Source of the DNA: a virus
IMG/VR virus record: IMGVR_UViG_3300009551_000066
Coordinates: 1-45,210 of that record
Direction: 5' to 3' (one strand)
DNA: 45,210 bases
Shown: positions 7,670 to 15,982 of the stretch, in pieces
Layout of the letters: every line of letters starts with the position of its first letter
How positions within the stretch are numbered: position 1 is the first letter of the stretch
Notes under the pieces: model-generated
The model's input: only the letters and a program-made list of their open reading frames with translations
Databases searched by the model: none
What the model was told of the DNA's origin: nothing
Made by a program: the position numbers and the translations under genes

Positions 7670-8229
7670 ACTACTTTGAGAAAGCCGAGTGGATCAGGGC
7701 ATCGGGCTACACTCGGCGCTACCACGGATGGCGCATCCTGCTGGAGGATCAGGTCGGCTCCCACGAACGCAACGTCGCCAAGCTGCTGGTGCTGCTGTGG
7801 CCCGACGCACCCAAGGAGGCGATACTGTACGCGCTCGGCCACGACGATGCTGAATGGATCGTCGGCGACATGCCCGCACCCGCCAAGCGACGGTTGCCGA
7901 ATTATACTCTTGTGGGCAGGGACGGGGTCGTCTATGGCACCGAGTCTTTCCGTGAGGCATTCGGCAAGATGGAGGATAAGGTGCTAGCCGAGGTCGGTCT
8001 GTCGCTGCCCGACGTGCCGGTCGAGTGGTTGCACCGCATCAAGCTGTGTGACAGCCTCGACGGGATGCTCTATTGTTTGCAAGAGCTCTCCATGGGCAAC
8101 CGCCAGATCATAACGTGCTTCGATGCGTTTGCCAGCTATGTGTCGGACCTGCTTATAAAGGAGAGCCATTCACCTGCCATCGAAGTCTATAACCGTGCCC
8201 GCGAGGCCTTCAAGGAGTTGGTGATTTGA
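7666..8229 (+). CDS. HD-domain phosphohydrolase (YfbR-like 5'-nucleotidase)
   Basis: 187 aa from GTG 7666, which overlaps the previous TGA and has AAAGGAG upstream. His33 (GSHERNVAKLL), the His59-Asp60 pair in YALGHDDAEWIVGDMPAP, and a later acidic helix (HRIKLCDSLD) form the metal site of HD hydrolases. The VGD-x-P-x-P sequence after the HD pair is characteristic of phage and bacterial 5'-deoxynucleotidases. It probably dephosphorylates a deoxynucleotide monophosphate such as dTMP or dCMP. In a phage replacing T by a modified base, removal of host dTMP would be useful; that role is inference. Confidence 0.75.
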   Translation: MNYFEKAEWIRASGYTRRYHGWRILLEDQVGSHERNVAKLLVLLWPDAPKEAILYALGHDDAEWIVGDMPAPAKRRLPNYTLVGRDGVVYGTESFREAFGKMEDKVLAEVGLSLPDVPVEWLHRIKLCDSLDGMLYCLQELSMGNRQIITCFDAFASYVSDLLIKESHSPAIEVYNRAREAFKELVI

Positions 8230-8612
8230 GCAGTGCAAATGAAATGCAGGTCGGCGGCAACCACTACTCGGCCGAGTATCAGCATTGGGACTGGGTGGTG
8301 GACGTGCGCCTGCCCTACCACCCGGCGCGGGCCACGGCCTACGTGGCGCGGTGGCGCAAGAAGAACGGGCTGCAGGACCTGCAGAAGGGTCTGCACTTCA
8401 TGGTGAAGACGCTCGAGATCGGCAAGGCCCCCAGCCTCAACAAGCTGGAGATCGAAGGTGTTCGCTTCTTCACGTCGCGCTTCGCCGAGGCCAATGGGCT
8501 GGATGAGCAGGAGGCTGAGTTCTGCTTGGCGGTTGCCCTTGGCCGGTACACGAAGGCCAAGGGCATCGTCGCTTCAATGGTGGAGGAACAGACCGTAGGC
8601 GAGGCCAGCTAG
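8226..8612 (+). CDS. DUF3310-type protein
   Basis: 128 aa from TTG 8226, overlapping the preceding TGA, with AAGGAG eight bases before it. An ATG six codons later lacks a ribosome-binding site. QVGGNHYSAEYQHWDWV and ARATAYVARWRKKNGLQDLQ followed by KGLHFM follow the DUF3310 pattern (G-x-HY, D-x-(V/I), Y-(V/I)-x-RW-x-K-x-G-x-x-DL-x-K). These small phage proteins are often called nucleotide kinase but have no demonstrated activity that I can name. It is the last plus-strand gene of this arm, and its end overlaps the tail of the convergent holin-like gene by 39 bases. Confidence 0.75.
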   Translation: MSSANEMQVGGNHYSAEYQHWDWVVDVRLPYHPARATAYVARWRKKNGLQDLQKGLHFMVKTLEIGKAPSLNKLEIEGVRFFTSRFAEANGLDEQEAEFCLAVALGRYTKAKGIVASMVEEQTVGEAS

Positions 8613-8924
8613 CCCCGCCAGCCAGCCGCCGTAATCTTTCAAGAACTGAAAGAGTGCGGCGGCTCCGTCCTGTTTTGCGTTGCGCAACTTCAGGTCGGAT
8701 ACTTCGTCTTCGAGCTCACCCAGCTTCTCTTTGAGCTCGCTGTTCATGGCAAGGGTGCCCTTGATGGTGGCGACGTCCACCTTCACCTCACTCATGTCCT
8801 TGCGGTGCGCGACCATTTCGCTCGTCATGGCGCTCAGCTGGTCGCGCATCTGCCCTAGCACGATAAGCTCAGCCTGCCGCACCGCTTCGGGCGCGCTCAC
8901 CGCCATCATCAGATTGTCAGGCAT
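8574..8924 (-). CDS. XhlA-like membrane protein, holin candidate
   Basis: 116 aa from ATG 8924, with GGAG nine bases upstream; a TTG three codons earlier is the alternative start. A long amphipathic coiled coil (heptads through SELKEKLGELEDEVSDLKL) is followed by a single C-terminal hydrophobic segment (GGWLAGLAGLAYGLFLHH). This layout resembles XhlA-type hemolysin/holin accessory proteins. It is the last gene of the lysis cassette, after the spanins. It could be a holin, antiholin or membrane anchor; the topology is clear and the function is inferred. Confidence 0.65.
   Translation of the reverse strand: MPDNLMMAVSAPEAVRQAELIVLGQMRDQLSAMTSEMVAHRKDMSEVKVDVATIKGTLAMNSELKEKLGELEDEVSDLKLRNAKQDGAAALFQFLKDYGGWLAGLAGLAYGLFLHH
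8598..8619. terminator. hairpin at the convergent gene junction
   Basis: GGCG-A-GGC pairs with GCC-C-CGCC around a six-base loop. The TAG stop of the plus-strand gene spans the loop edge. It lies where the two transcription arms meet, so a bidirectional terminator is plausible, but there is no T-tract on either side. Confidence 0.3.
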
Positions 8925-8936
8925 AAGAAGCAACTC

Positions 8937-9224
8937 CTAGAATACGCACGCGGTCTTCGCAGCCTCGTACTGCATGGCCCGCTTGATACGCATGATGCGG
9001 CCCGAAAGCAACAGCCTCGTCTCCTCGAAGATGTCGGGCGCTGCCGCAAGCGCCGCGTCGGTGTCGGGGTAGCTCGGCACGGGGCCGATGCTGGCGAGGG
9101 CATCGCATGGCACAGGCTGCGCCACCTTGACCTCGACCGTCTTCACGACAGGCTCGGGCGCAGTGGCGACGTGCTTCGCACCGCAGCCGCCCAGCGCCAG
9201 AGCAAGCAACAGATAAGCCTTCAT
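8937..9224 (-). CDS. o-spanin (Rz1-like outer-membrane lipoprotein)
   Basis: 95 aa. A short lipoprotein signal (MKAYLLLALALGGC) ends in a lipobox Cys at residue 14. A Pro/Val-rich periplasmic part (EPVVKTVEVKVAQPVP) and a helical C-terminus follow. The start at 9224 overlaps the i-spanin stop by four bases (ATGA), and this adjacency supports the Rz/Rz1-type pair. Together they would fuse inner and outer membranes at lysis, which implies a Gram-negative host. Confidence 0.75.
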   Translation of the reverse strand: MKAYLLLALALGGCGAKHVATAPEPVVKTVEVKVAQPVPCDALASIGPVPSYPDTDAALAAAPDIFEETRLLLSGRIMRIKRAMQYEAAKTACVF

Positions 9225-9682
9225 TGCACGGACCCCTTGATCAACGCTAGGGCACTGGCGCACTTGTCGGCGCCGGGCTTGGCGTTCTGGATATTGGCGA
9301 GCTTGCCGTCAAGTCGAGTGTTGGTAGCGGCCTGCCCGGCAATGATCTTATCGTAGGCTGACTTGGCGTTATCGGCTTTGGTCTGGAGCAGCCCAAGAGC
9401 GTTATTCGCGTCATCCAGACCCGTCTTGAGAGAGGCGGTGTTGTTCCTCTCCGTAGTTAGCGCATCGCGAATGGTCTGTATCCGGAACTCGTAGCCGGTC
9501 TTGGGGTTGTGGATTTGGTCGTTCAGACCTGCGATCTCGTGGTTCTTGCTGACGAGCAGCATCACGAAGGCCACCACCACGATCAACGTGATCATGATAG
9601 CGGGGTTCTTGCTCAGCCATGCGAGCGCGGCGGCGAGGCCGCGCCCGATCATGCTGAAGAACGCCAATATGGCGGTCCCCAT
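9221..9682 (-). CDS. i-spanin (Rz-like)
   Basis: 153 aa. One N-terminal transmembrane helix (around residues 28-46, IMITLIVVVAFVMLLV) is followed by a long periplasmic helical, coiled-coil region with many Asp, Asn, Lys and Ala residues. This matches type II inner-membrane spanins, although sequence alone does not prove the family. It has an AGGAG ribosome-binding site, lies downstream of the endolysin and holin-candidate genes, and overlaps the o-spanin gene. Confidence 0.7.
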   Translation of the reverse strand: MGTAILAFFSMIGRGLAAALAWLSKNPAIMITLIVVVAFVMLLVSKNHEIAGLNDQIHNPKTGYEFRIQTIRDALTTERNNTASLKTGLDDANNALGLLQTKADNAKSAYDKIIAGQAATNTRLDGKLANIQNAKPGADKCASALALIKGSVQ

Positions 9683-9684
9683 AG

Positions 9685-10059
9685 CTATGCTCCTGCTGGC
9701 GGCGTGGTGGGCACGGTCATCGTTGCCGCCGGAGTGGTGACCGTGGTTTTGTCTTGCTGCACGTCAACGTGGACTCCGCCGGGCCCGTCGGCGCTGACCC
9801 TTAGGCCGTATGATATGACCATGGAGCCGATCACGACCACGGCGAGGACGGCCATGAGGCCGATGATCGCGTGGTCGCGGATTTCGAGGTTCTTGGTATA
9901 CGCGGTGAAACAGATGTCGAGCCGCTTCGCCGGGCACCACTTCTCCGGCGGCTCCAAGAGCCAAAGCTGCCAGATAAGCAAGACCATAACCGACAAGGCC
10001 ATGAGGTAGAAGAAGAGGCTGCGCCAGAACCCCGCCGAGACTACGACGGGGAGCTTCAC
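9685..10059 (-). CDS. two-TM membrane protein, holin candidate
   Basis: 124 aa with two hydrophobic helices (about residues 11-33 and 63-84) separated by a polar stretch containing two Cys (KWCPAKRLDICF). The soluble C-terminus is rich in Thr, Val and Pro. It overlaps the endolysin stop by four bases, which is a standard holin position. I do not recognise a named holin family. The alternative is that the XhlA-like protein at 8574 is the pore former and this is an accessory. Confidence 0.6.
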   Translation of the reverse strand: MKLPVVVSAGFWRSLFFYLMALSVMVLLIWQLWLLEPPEKWCPAKRLDICFTAYTKNLEIRDHAIIGLMAVLAVVVIGSMVISYGLRVSADGPGGVHVDVQQDKTTVTTPAATMTVPTTPPAGA

Positions 10060-10526
10060 CGCTTGAGCTCGAAGTGACCGAAGTCGGTTTCGCCCTTCTC
10101 GGTAACGCCGTCGCCATCCCAGTCACCGCCCCACCGAACCGGGGTGCCGAGCAAGTTGGCCGCCTCGTACATCGCGTCCCTGATCTGGCGATACTTTGCC
10201 ATATCGTTGAAGTCGACCGGTGAGGGGCACAAATCCACCGCGTTGCCGAGGCCAGTCTTCGGATCCGGGAAGTGGCGGCTGTTCAGGGTCCATGTGACGA
10301 TCGGCTTTCCTGGATTGGCGGGCACGTCGAACACGCCGGCCTTGTGGAGCGCTGCCGCGTCGCGGCCCTGCGCGTAAAGCTCATGCTGGCGGGTGATGGA
10401 TCGTCGCCCCTCCAACACAGAGAAGTCGATCGGCGAAATCTGGATGGCGCGACGGCAGACCGCTTGCAGGGCCGGATCGACCGTTGCAAGCTGGTTGCTG
10501 CTGTTCTGCCCGAACGAGAAACCCAT
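10056..10526 (-). CDS. endolysin, M15 family L-Ala-D-Glu / D,D-peptidase
   Basis: 156 aa. The zinc peptidase signature of the VanY/T5-endolysin type is present: SRH in LNSRHFPDPK, G-x-A-V-D in GNAVDLCPSP, and D-x-x-HFEL at the C-terminus (TDFGHFEL). RWGGDWDGDG before the last motif is typical of phage M15 endolysins. It cleaves peptide cross-links or stems of peptidoglycan. No signal peptide is seen, so release depends on a holin. The start is preceded by GGGAGA. Confidence 0.9.
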   Translation of the reverse strand: MGFSFGQNSSNQLATVDPALQAVCRRAIQISPIDFSVLEGRRSITRQHELYAQGRDAAALHKAGVFDVPANPGKPIVTWTLNSRHFPDPKTGLGNAVDLCPSPVDFNDMAKYRQIRDAMYEAANLLGTPVRWGGDWDGDGVTEKGETDFGHFELKR

Positions 10527-10529
10527 TGG

Positions 10530-13031
10530 TTATCTCCCGGTGAGGGTTATGGTGCGCTCAGTCCTGCCTTGCGCCTGCGGCACCGTCGCCTGCGCTGCAC
10601 CTGCCGAGGCCGCCCGTCGAGCGACGTTCAACAGAATTTGAGCCCGCGCCCTGCTGACGCCCTGACCCTGTAGATGGGCCAAGAAGTCGTCCACGGCGCC
10701 GGGGGTAGTATCGACTGCCCGGCGTACCAAGTCGGCCGCGTCGGATGGGTTCAGGCCCTGCCCCCGCATCATGCTGCCCAAGCCATGCAGGGCCGCAATC
10801 GCGTTGCCGGTCGCAGCGTGGCCCACGGTGGCCGCCAAGTGCAGGTCCTCGCCCAATCCAGCTGCGTCATTCGTCAGACGTGCGGTGGGCGAGTTACCCC
10901 GGCCGGCTAGCTCCGCAGCGTTGCGGCTGCGATCGGCGCTGGCCTGCATGCCCGCCTGTAGGCGATCGGTGGCCGTGTCGCCGAGCAGCGCGCGGGCCTT
11001 GATATCCTGCGCGTTGTTACCAGTGAAGTTATCCATCAGCGATCGGGCCGGCGCCGGGGCTTGGCTGCGAACGCGAATGGCGTTGGCCGCCGACAGCTTG
11101 GCGGCGTCCTGCTGGCTGATCGTGACTTGGCGGCCCTGTCGATCGAGAATGGGCGTACCGTTCGCGTTGTGCAGCGGGAGTTGCTCTTCGCTAAGCTGGC
11201 GCGCCCACGGTTCGAAGTTCTGGTAATTGCCCTCGCTGCGCTGCGCGATGCCTTGGTCCACAAGGTCGGAGCCGTTGATGCGCGGCTGCGACGTACCGCC
11301 GCCCGGCGCCAGCTTGGAACCGCTGCCGTCGATCGCGTTCAGAATGCGACTATATGCGCCGTGGGTTGCCTTGGCCTCATCGTGACCCGGGATGTTGGCC
11401 GATAGATGATTGTCGAGCGTATCCGCCACGGCACCGTAGTCGCCCGGCAGGCCGAGCGTGTCGGTGCCGTTCGAGCCCTCCGCCGACTTGGCAAGCTTGC
11501 GCGCAGCCTTGCGCACCTTGTCCACCGCCTCGTAGGTGACATCGGTGGGCGGCTTGGCGTTCGGCCGGGTGGCCGCCCACTCAGACTGGAACTGCGCCGT
11601 CGCCTTGTCGATCTCGTTCTGCATCTGCTGCTTGATTGCAGGGTTCGTCGCGCTATCACGTATCGTGGTCAGCTGACCGAGCGTCGCCTTCTGGTCGGCG
11701 TTCAGGTGCAGCGCCGGGTCGAACTCCGGGGTCTGCGCCCATGACGAGAGCTTGCCCACCTGCTTGGCGATATCCGCGTTGCCCTGCCGCGCCTTGGCAA
11801 GTGCCTGCTGACCGACAGGCGAATTGAGAATATCCTTGATGTCGCCAGCATCGTCGAGCGGAACGGTCTGCGGGTCGAGCTTGGCATAGTTAGCCTTGTT
11901 CAGTGCCTGCTGCGTCGTCGCGACCTGAGCACGCAGGTCAGGCGACGTCATCGTAGAAGGCGTCACGTGGGCTTGCGTCAGGCGTTCCGCATCGGTGGGC
12001 AGGGCGGCGGCGCGCTGGCGGCTGTAGTCAATCGTGGCCTGACGCTCGGTGGGAACCTTCGTGTTGGCCGCCGCGACCGTATCCCGCCCGGACTGGTCGA
12101 TAACGTCCAGCAATGTGGGCTCCTGCCCGGCGCTACGGAACCGGGCGATCTCGCTCGACACGGCGGCTGGGTCCTGCGGCGCGCGCTTCAGCATCATGTT
12201 GACGCCACGGTTCGCACCGCTGACCAAGCCGCTCACGCCCGTGCGCTCCAGCAGAGCCGACAGGGGCCGCGACAGATAGTTGGCGATAGCCGGAGCTACC
12301 ACACCGCCGACAAGCCCAGCCCCACCGCCGAGCGCGGCGCCCGCGCCGACGTGGTTCGGGTCCGCTTCGCCCGCGCCATACAAAGCGCCGGTCAGGCCGC
12401 CGCCCACGGCGGTAGCGATGCGCGGAGCAGCTTCGGCCGCGCCCTGAACGATCGGCGCAAGCCGGCCAGCCGTGGCGATGCCCTTGAGCGCCGCGCCACC
12501 GCCGAGCAGGCCGCCGATTTCAGCCCCGTAGTGAGCGACCGGATGATAAGCCTTGTCCCCGGCCTCGCTGTCCGCACGCTGCTGTTGCAGGGCCCGCACG
12601 CGATCGGCGTAGCTCATGTTCGGGTCGGTGTCGTTCATGCCCAGCGCCGAGCCAAGCTCGTTCCCACCCGCCGCGATATAATCGATGAATGGCACCGCGT
12701 CCTGAATGCCGCGCCACGCCGCGCCGCCCGCCGTAGTATGCTCCGGGTCGTGAACGGTGACGTCGTGGGTATCGGGGTCGCGACCGATGTTCACCACCGC
12801 GCCGGTCTGCGGGTTGCGTGCGAAGCGATTGCCGACGCGATCGGTATCGCCGGTGACTTCCCAACCCTCGGGCACGGGCGCAGGAGCGCGCGCCGCAGGG
12901 TCGGCGAAGTCATGCCACGGGGCGTTGGCGTCCTGCACCGCAGCCTGCGCGGGGTTCGGGTTGGCGACAGGCGGGGCCGGCTGGCCGACCTGCTGCGGCT
13001 GCTGGAAGTCCTTCCAGGGTTCGTCGGCCAT
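10530..13031 (-). CDS. large internal virion / DNA ejection protein (833 aa)
   Basis: 833 aa. The N-terminus has two W-x-D-F repeats (EPWKDFQQ and APWHDFAD) common in phage ejection and cell-wall-penetrating proteins. Residues of about 165-260 are Gly/Ala-rich and hydrophobic (IGGLLGGGAALKG, AALGGGAGLVGG), which could insert in the membrane. The rest is helical and Gln/Ala-rich. Its place after the lytic-transglycosylase protein, and the start shared with that stop (TAATG), fits the injected proteins of P22-like phages. No enzyme motif is visible. Function is inferred from position and composition. Confidence 0.7.
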   Translation of the reverse strand: MADEPWKDFQQPQQVGQPAPPVANPNPAQAAVQDANAPWHDFADPAARAPAPVPEGWEVTGDTDRVGNRFARNPQTGAVVNIGRDPDTHDVTVHDPEHTTAGGAAWRGIQDAVPFIDYIAAGGNELGSALGMNDTDPNMSYADRVRALQQQRADSEAGDKAYHPVAHYGAEIGGLLGGGAALKGIATAGRLAPIVQGAAEAAPRIATAVGGGLTGALYGAGEADPNHVGAGAALGGGAGLVGGVVAPAIANYLSRPLSALLERTGVSGLVSGANRGVNMMLKRAPQDPAAVSSEIARFRSAGQEPTLLDVIDQSGRDTVAAANTKVPTERQATIDYSRQRAAALPTDAERLTQAHVTPSTMTSPDLRAQVATTQQALNKANYAKLDPQTVPLDDAGDIKDILNSPVGQQALAKARQGNADIAKQVGKLSSWAQTPEFDPALHLNADQKATLGQLTTIRDSATNPAIKQQMQNEIDKATAQFQSEWAATRPNAKPPTDVTYEAVDKVRKAARKLAKSAEGSNGTDTLGLPGDYGAVADTLDNHLSANIPGHDEAKATHGAYSRILNAIDGSGSKLAPGGGTSQPRINGSDLVDQGIAQRSEGNYQNFEPWARQLSEEQLPLHNANGTPILDRQGRQVTISQQDAAKLSAANAIRVRSQAPAPARSLMDNFTGNNAQDIKARALLGDTATDRLQAGMQASADRSRNAAELAGRGNSPTARLTNDAAGLGEDLHLAATVGHAATGNAIAALHGLGSMMRGQGLNPSDAADLVRRAVDTTPGAVDDFLAHLQGQGVSRARAQILLNVARRAASAGAAQATVPQAQGRTERTITLTGR

Positions 13032-14800
13032 TACTGCTCCTTCCAGCTGGTGGGCTTCGCCGGGTCGCCGCCCAGATAAACATGGCCCTTATAGGCGTCG
13101 CCCTTGAGCAAGAGTTTGCCGGTGGGCAACCGCGTGGCGACGCCTTGGCGAACAGCGTTGTCCTCCATATCAGAGATATGCTGCTGCACGCGCTTCCGAG
13201 CATCTCGCACGCTTTCGATGTACGACGACGCCGGCTGGTCGGTGTGCTCAAGAGCGCCGGCCAGCGATGCACCTTCCGCCTGCTCGACCTTCTGGCCCAT
13301 GCGCATGCCACCCATGCTGCCGTTGTTGGAAGCCATGAACTGCTGGAGCGCGCCGTTGAGGGCCTGACCGCTGGCGGTCTTAACCAAGCCCTGCAACGTC
13401 GAGGCCGCCGTGCCGCCGACATGCTGCATAGCCTTACCATAGGCGCCCGTGGCCCAGCCACCCTCATTGCCCACGAAGCTCTCGATCTTCGCCAAGGTAT
13501 CGTCGAGTTCACGCAGGCCGCGCGAAGCGTTGCCGAACTGCGCCACGGGATCAGCCTTGGGCTTGGCGCTGCCGGCCGTGGGCGTCTTCAGGTTCACGAA
13601 CTTGCCGTCGCTATCGACCTGCGCCGCCGTGCCCTCAGGATAGCCCGCCGCTGCGACTTCCTGCGGGGTGGCCGCGCGAACCGCACTCGACACAGGCGCC
13701 TGACTGAACAGCACGCCAGCCCCGCCACTCGGAGCCGCAGCCGGCAACGCGGCCGAGCCTCCGCCGAACATACCGGGCGCAGCGCCACGGACGTAGTGCT
13801 GCGTCTCGGCCGGCAGCGCCGCCAGCCAACGCTGACCCTGCGCGCTCACTGCCCGCTGCACTCGGCCCGGTCCGGCGTTGTACGCGGCATCCGCCTTGTT
13901 CAGGTCGCCGCCGAACCGGGCGATCTGCACGGCATGGTAGGCACGGCCGAGCGCGGCGCTGTAGGCCGGGTCGCTCATGTTGCGGGCCGGGTCCCACTTC
14001 AGGCCCGCAGCCGCAGCCGCCTCGGGGCCGGTGCCTGGCATAATCTGCCCGGCGCCCTGCGCACCAGCCGGCGACGTGCGGCCGGAGCCGTCCGGGTTGG
14101 TACCACCCTCCATCTTCAGGTTGTGCGCGAACGGGTCCACACCGCCCATCGTCAGACCGGTGTCGGCCGGCGCGGGGGCGGCGCCCTGCTCCACCGGGGC
14201 GGCCGGGGCACCCTGCGCGCCGATCGGACCGCCAGCGATGCCCGGCGCCGTGATAACCTGCCGGCCGGCCTTGTCACTACCCACCACCATAGGCTTGTCG
14301 GCCGTGCCAACCTGATAGGTCGGGGTCGCGCCATGGAAGAACACCGAGCCGGGGCCGGCGACGTGGTCTGCGTTCTGCGCTTTCCAAACCGCTTCGTCAC
14401 TCGACGCCACGATATTGGGGTTGGCCTTGACGAGCGCCTTTAGACCGTTGATGTCGTTCGCGCTGAAGCCCTGATTGGTCAGCGCGGCAGACTGCGCGTC
14501 GATCGCGGCGTCGGGGTCGGCGCCCTGCGGTAGACCATGCAGGAACGACAGGCCGAGCTTGACCTTGTCCTGCGACGCCTTATCCTGCGCGGCCTGCGCG
14601 TCGGCGGTATTCTTGGTCTGGGTCGCATAGCGATCCTGCAGCGCCATGCCCGACGACGGGCTGAGCTTCATCACATTGGTGATCGTCCCCTGCGGGTCGG
14701 ACAAGTAATTTGTCTCGGCCTGATCGACCTGATGCTGCACCGCGCGCTCGTGAAAGCCACGGATGAAGTCGAGAATGTTTGCGGCGGCGTAACCGGCCAT
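13031..14800 (-). CDS. internal virion protein with soluble lytic transglycosylase (SLT) domain
   Basis: 589 aa. A goose-type/SLT lysozyme domain covers about residues 220-345. The catalytic Glu lies in NLKMEGGT, then AGAQGAGQIMPGT, the AYNAGPGRVQRAV motif, and a final ETQHYVRG. Large helical regions flank it. Such virion lysins open a hole in peptidoglycan during DNA entry. The ribosome-binding site AGGAGG precedes the ATG. It lies between two other likely ejection proteins. Confidence 0.85.
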   Translation of the reverse strand: MAGYAAANILDFIRGFHERAVQHQVDQAETNYLSDPQGTITNVMKLSPSSGMALQDRYATQTKNTADAQAAQDKASQDKVKLGLSFLHGLPQGADPDAAIDAQSAALTNQGFSANDINGLKALVKANPNIVASSDEAVWKAQNADHVAGPGSVFFHGATPTYQVGTADKPMVVGSDKAGRQVITAPGIAGGPIGAQGAPAAPVEQGAAPAPADTGLTMGGVDPFAHNLKMEGGTNPDGSGRTSPAGAQGAGQIMPGTGPEAAAAAGLKWDPARNMSDPAYSAALGRAYHAVQIARFGGDLNKADAAYNAGPGRVQRAVSAQGQRWLAALPAETQHYVRGAAPGMFGGGSAALPAAAPSGGAGVLFSQAPVSSAVRAATPQEVAAAGYPEGTAAQVDSDGKFVNLKTPTAGSAKPKADPVAQFGNASRGLRELDDTLAKIESFVGNEGGWATGAYGKAMQHVGGTAASTLQGLVKTASGQALNGALQQFMASNNGSMGGMRMGQKVEQAEGASLAGALEHTDQPASSYIESVRDARKRVQQHISDMEDNAVRQGVATRLPTGKLLLKGDAYKGHVYLGGDPAKPTSWKEQ

Positions 14801-14817
14801 CGTAGCCTCCTATTGCC

Positions 14818-15288
14818 TTAACCGAACAGCCCCGGGATGATGCCCCCGTTGCTGCCACCCTTGCTGGACGAATTGCTGACCTGTCCAGCGCCACCAATGA
14901 CGCCCGCAGCCTGCAACCCGAGCGAGCCGACGTTGGACAAGTCGCCCAGATAATTCTGGTAGGACGTGGCCGCCGTGTTCTGCGCGTAGTTGTTCAACGC
15001 CTTCATGGTCGCGCCCGACTGGAGCGTACCCTTCATGGCGGCGTTGTTCGTCACACCCTGCAAGCCTTCCTTCAACTGCTGCTGATAGCCCGTGCTGTTC
15101 AGGAAGTTCTGGTAGCCCGCACCGTTGTCGGTGCCGTTGAGCATGCCCGACAGATTGCCGATCGCCCCGGTGCCAGCGGTGACGGTCGGCGCGAGCGCGC
15201 CGTTGAGATAGTTGTAGGCCTGATTATAGCCGCTCGACGTGGAGCTTTGCTTGCTCCCGCCGAACAGGCTACTGACGACGCCGCCCAT
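14818..15288 (-). CDS. Gly/Ser/Asn-rich virion protein, probable ejection-module member
   Basis: 156 aa from ATG 15288, which shares a base with the previous TAA and has AGGAGG nearby. Upstream in-frame codons belong to another gene's overlap. The N-terminal GGVVSSLFGGSKQ is followed by repeats rich in Tyr, Asn, Gly and Leu, and the C-terminus is Gly/Ser-rich. Proteins of this look precede the transglycosylase gene in many podoviruses and are found in virions. I cannot name the exact homologue. Confidence 0.6.
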   Translation of the reverse strand: MGGVVSSLFGGSKQSSTSSGYNQAYNYLNGALAPTVTAGTGAIGNLSGMLNGTDNGAGYQNFLNSTGYQQQLKEGLQGVTNNAAMKGTLQSGATMKALNNYAQNTAATSYQNYLGDLSNVGSLGLQAAGVIGGAGQVSNSSSKGGSNGGIIPGLFG

Positions 15289-15566
15289 TATGCACCTCCT
15301 GCGAACATCTTGACGAGACTGGAGAACACCCCATGCTGTTGCGGCGCGCCGGGCATGCCGGGAGCCGTTGCCATTCCGGGCGCCTGCTGCTCTTGCGGCG
15401 CCTGCGCCGGCTGGGGCTGCGCGAGGGCGTTCTGATACATGGGCTGCGACATGGGCGGAACGGCGCCCTGCGTGTAGCCCTGCTGCGGCTGTTGCAGGCC
15501 AGCCATCATCGCTGCTCCGGGCCTTGCCCCGGAGCCCAGCGCCTGCATTACTTGGGACCAATCCAC
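15288..15566 (-). CDS. small Pro/Gln/Met-rich virion-associated protein
   Basis: 92 aa of low complexity, rich in Gln, Pro, Ala, Gly and Met, with a short hydrophobic C-terminal helix (VFSSLVKMFAGGA). It is tightly coupled to both neighbours by start-stop overlaps. I recognise no family. Its composition suggests a disordered structural or assembly protein. Confidence 0.6.
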   Translation of the reverse strand: MDWSQVMQALGSGARPGAAMMAGLQQPQQGYTQGAVPPMSQPMYQNALAQPQPAQAPQEQQAPGMATAPGMPGAPQQHGVFSSLVKMFAGGA

Positions 15567-15982
15567 TATGCACTCTCCTTGACTAAGAGCTCGAAACCAC
15601 TGTCTGGGTCAAGTAGAGCGCGCTTGAAGCCCAATCGTTTAGCAAAGACGGCGACCTGCGGCAAGTCGAGTGGGGCGCGGGCATGGCATCTACGTGCGCC
15701 AAGCTCGCCGAACAGGTACGCGAAGGCCTCGATGCCCATTTTGAGGCTCTGGACGCCTCTAGCACGTCTAAATATGCCGACATGGGCCTGCCACTCATCG
15801 GCGCCCCGGTGGGCGAACAGGTAAATGCCCGGTTCGCCCGCAAAGCAGACAACATCGTGGCGCCCAACCAGCGGGGCCGCGTCGATCGGCCCGACGTGTA
15901 CGCGCTCGATCGTGGGCCGAATGTCGGGGTGGTTGAGTATCGCCGCAACCAGTGCCGTGTTGTGAGTGCGGTGGCCGATCAT
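15566..15982 (-). CDS. GNAT-like acyltransferase domain protein
   Basis: 138 aa. AHVGIFRRARGVQSLKMGIE resembles the acetyl-CoA pyrophosphate-binding segment of GNAT enzymes. The later FAKRLGFKRALLD matches the typical (K)xLGFx C-terminal strand. Phage structural clusters often carry such a protein, and its substrate is unknown. It lies between the tail fibre gene and small virion genes with four-base overlaps. A modifier of a virion protein or a degenerate fold are both possible. Confidence 0.6.
   Translation of the reverse strand: MIGHRTHNTALVAAILNHPDIRPTIERVHVGPIDAAPLVGRHDVVCFAGEPGIYLFAHRGADEWQAHVGIFRRARGVQSLKMGIEAFAYLFGELGARRCHARAPLDLPQVAVFAKRLGFKRALLDPDSGFELLVKESA

Noticed and set aside
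11967-14443. Long plus-strand open frames opposite the ejection and transglycosylase genes
   Set aside because: They are antisense shadows caused by high G+C content; the minus-strand frames have family motifs and ribosome-binding sites, the plus ones have Arg/His-rich, motif-free translations.
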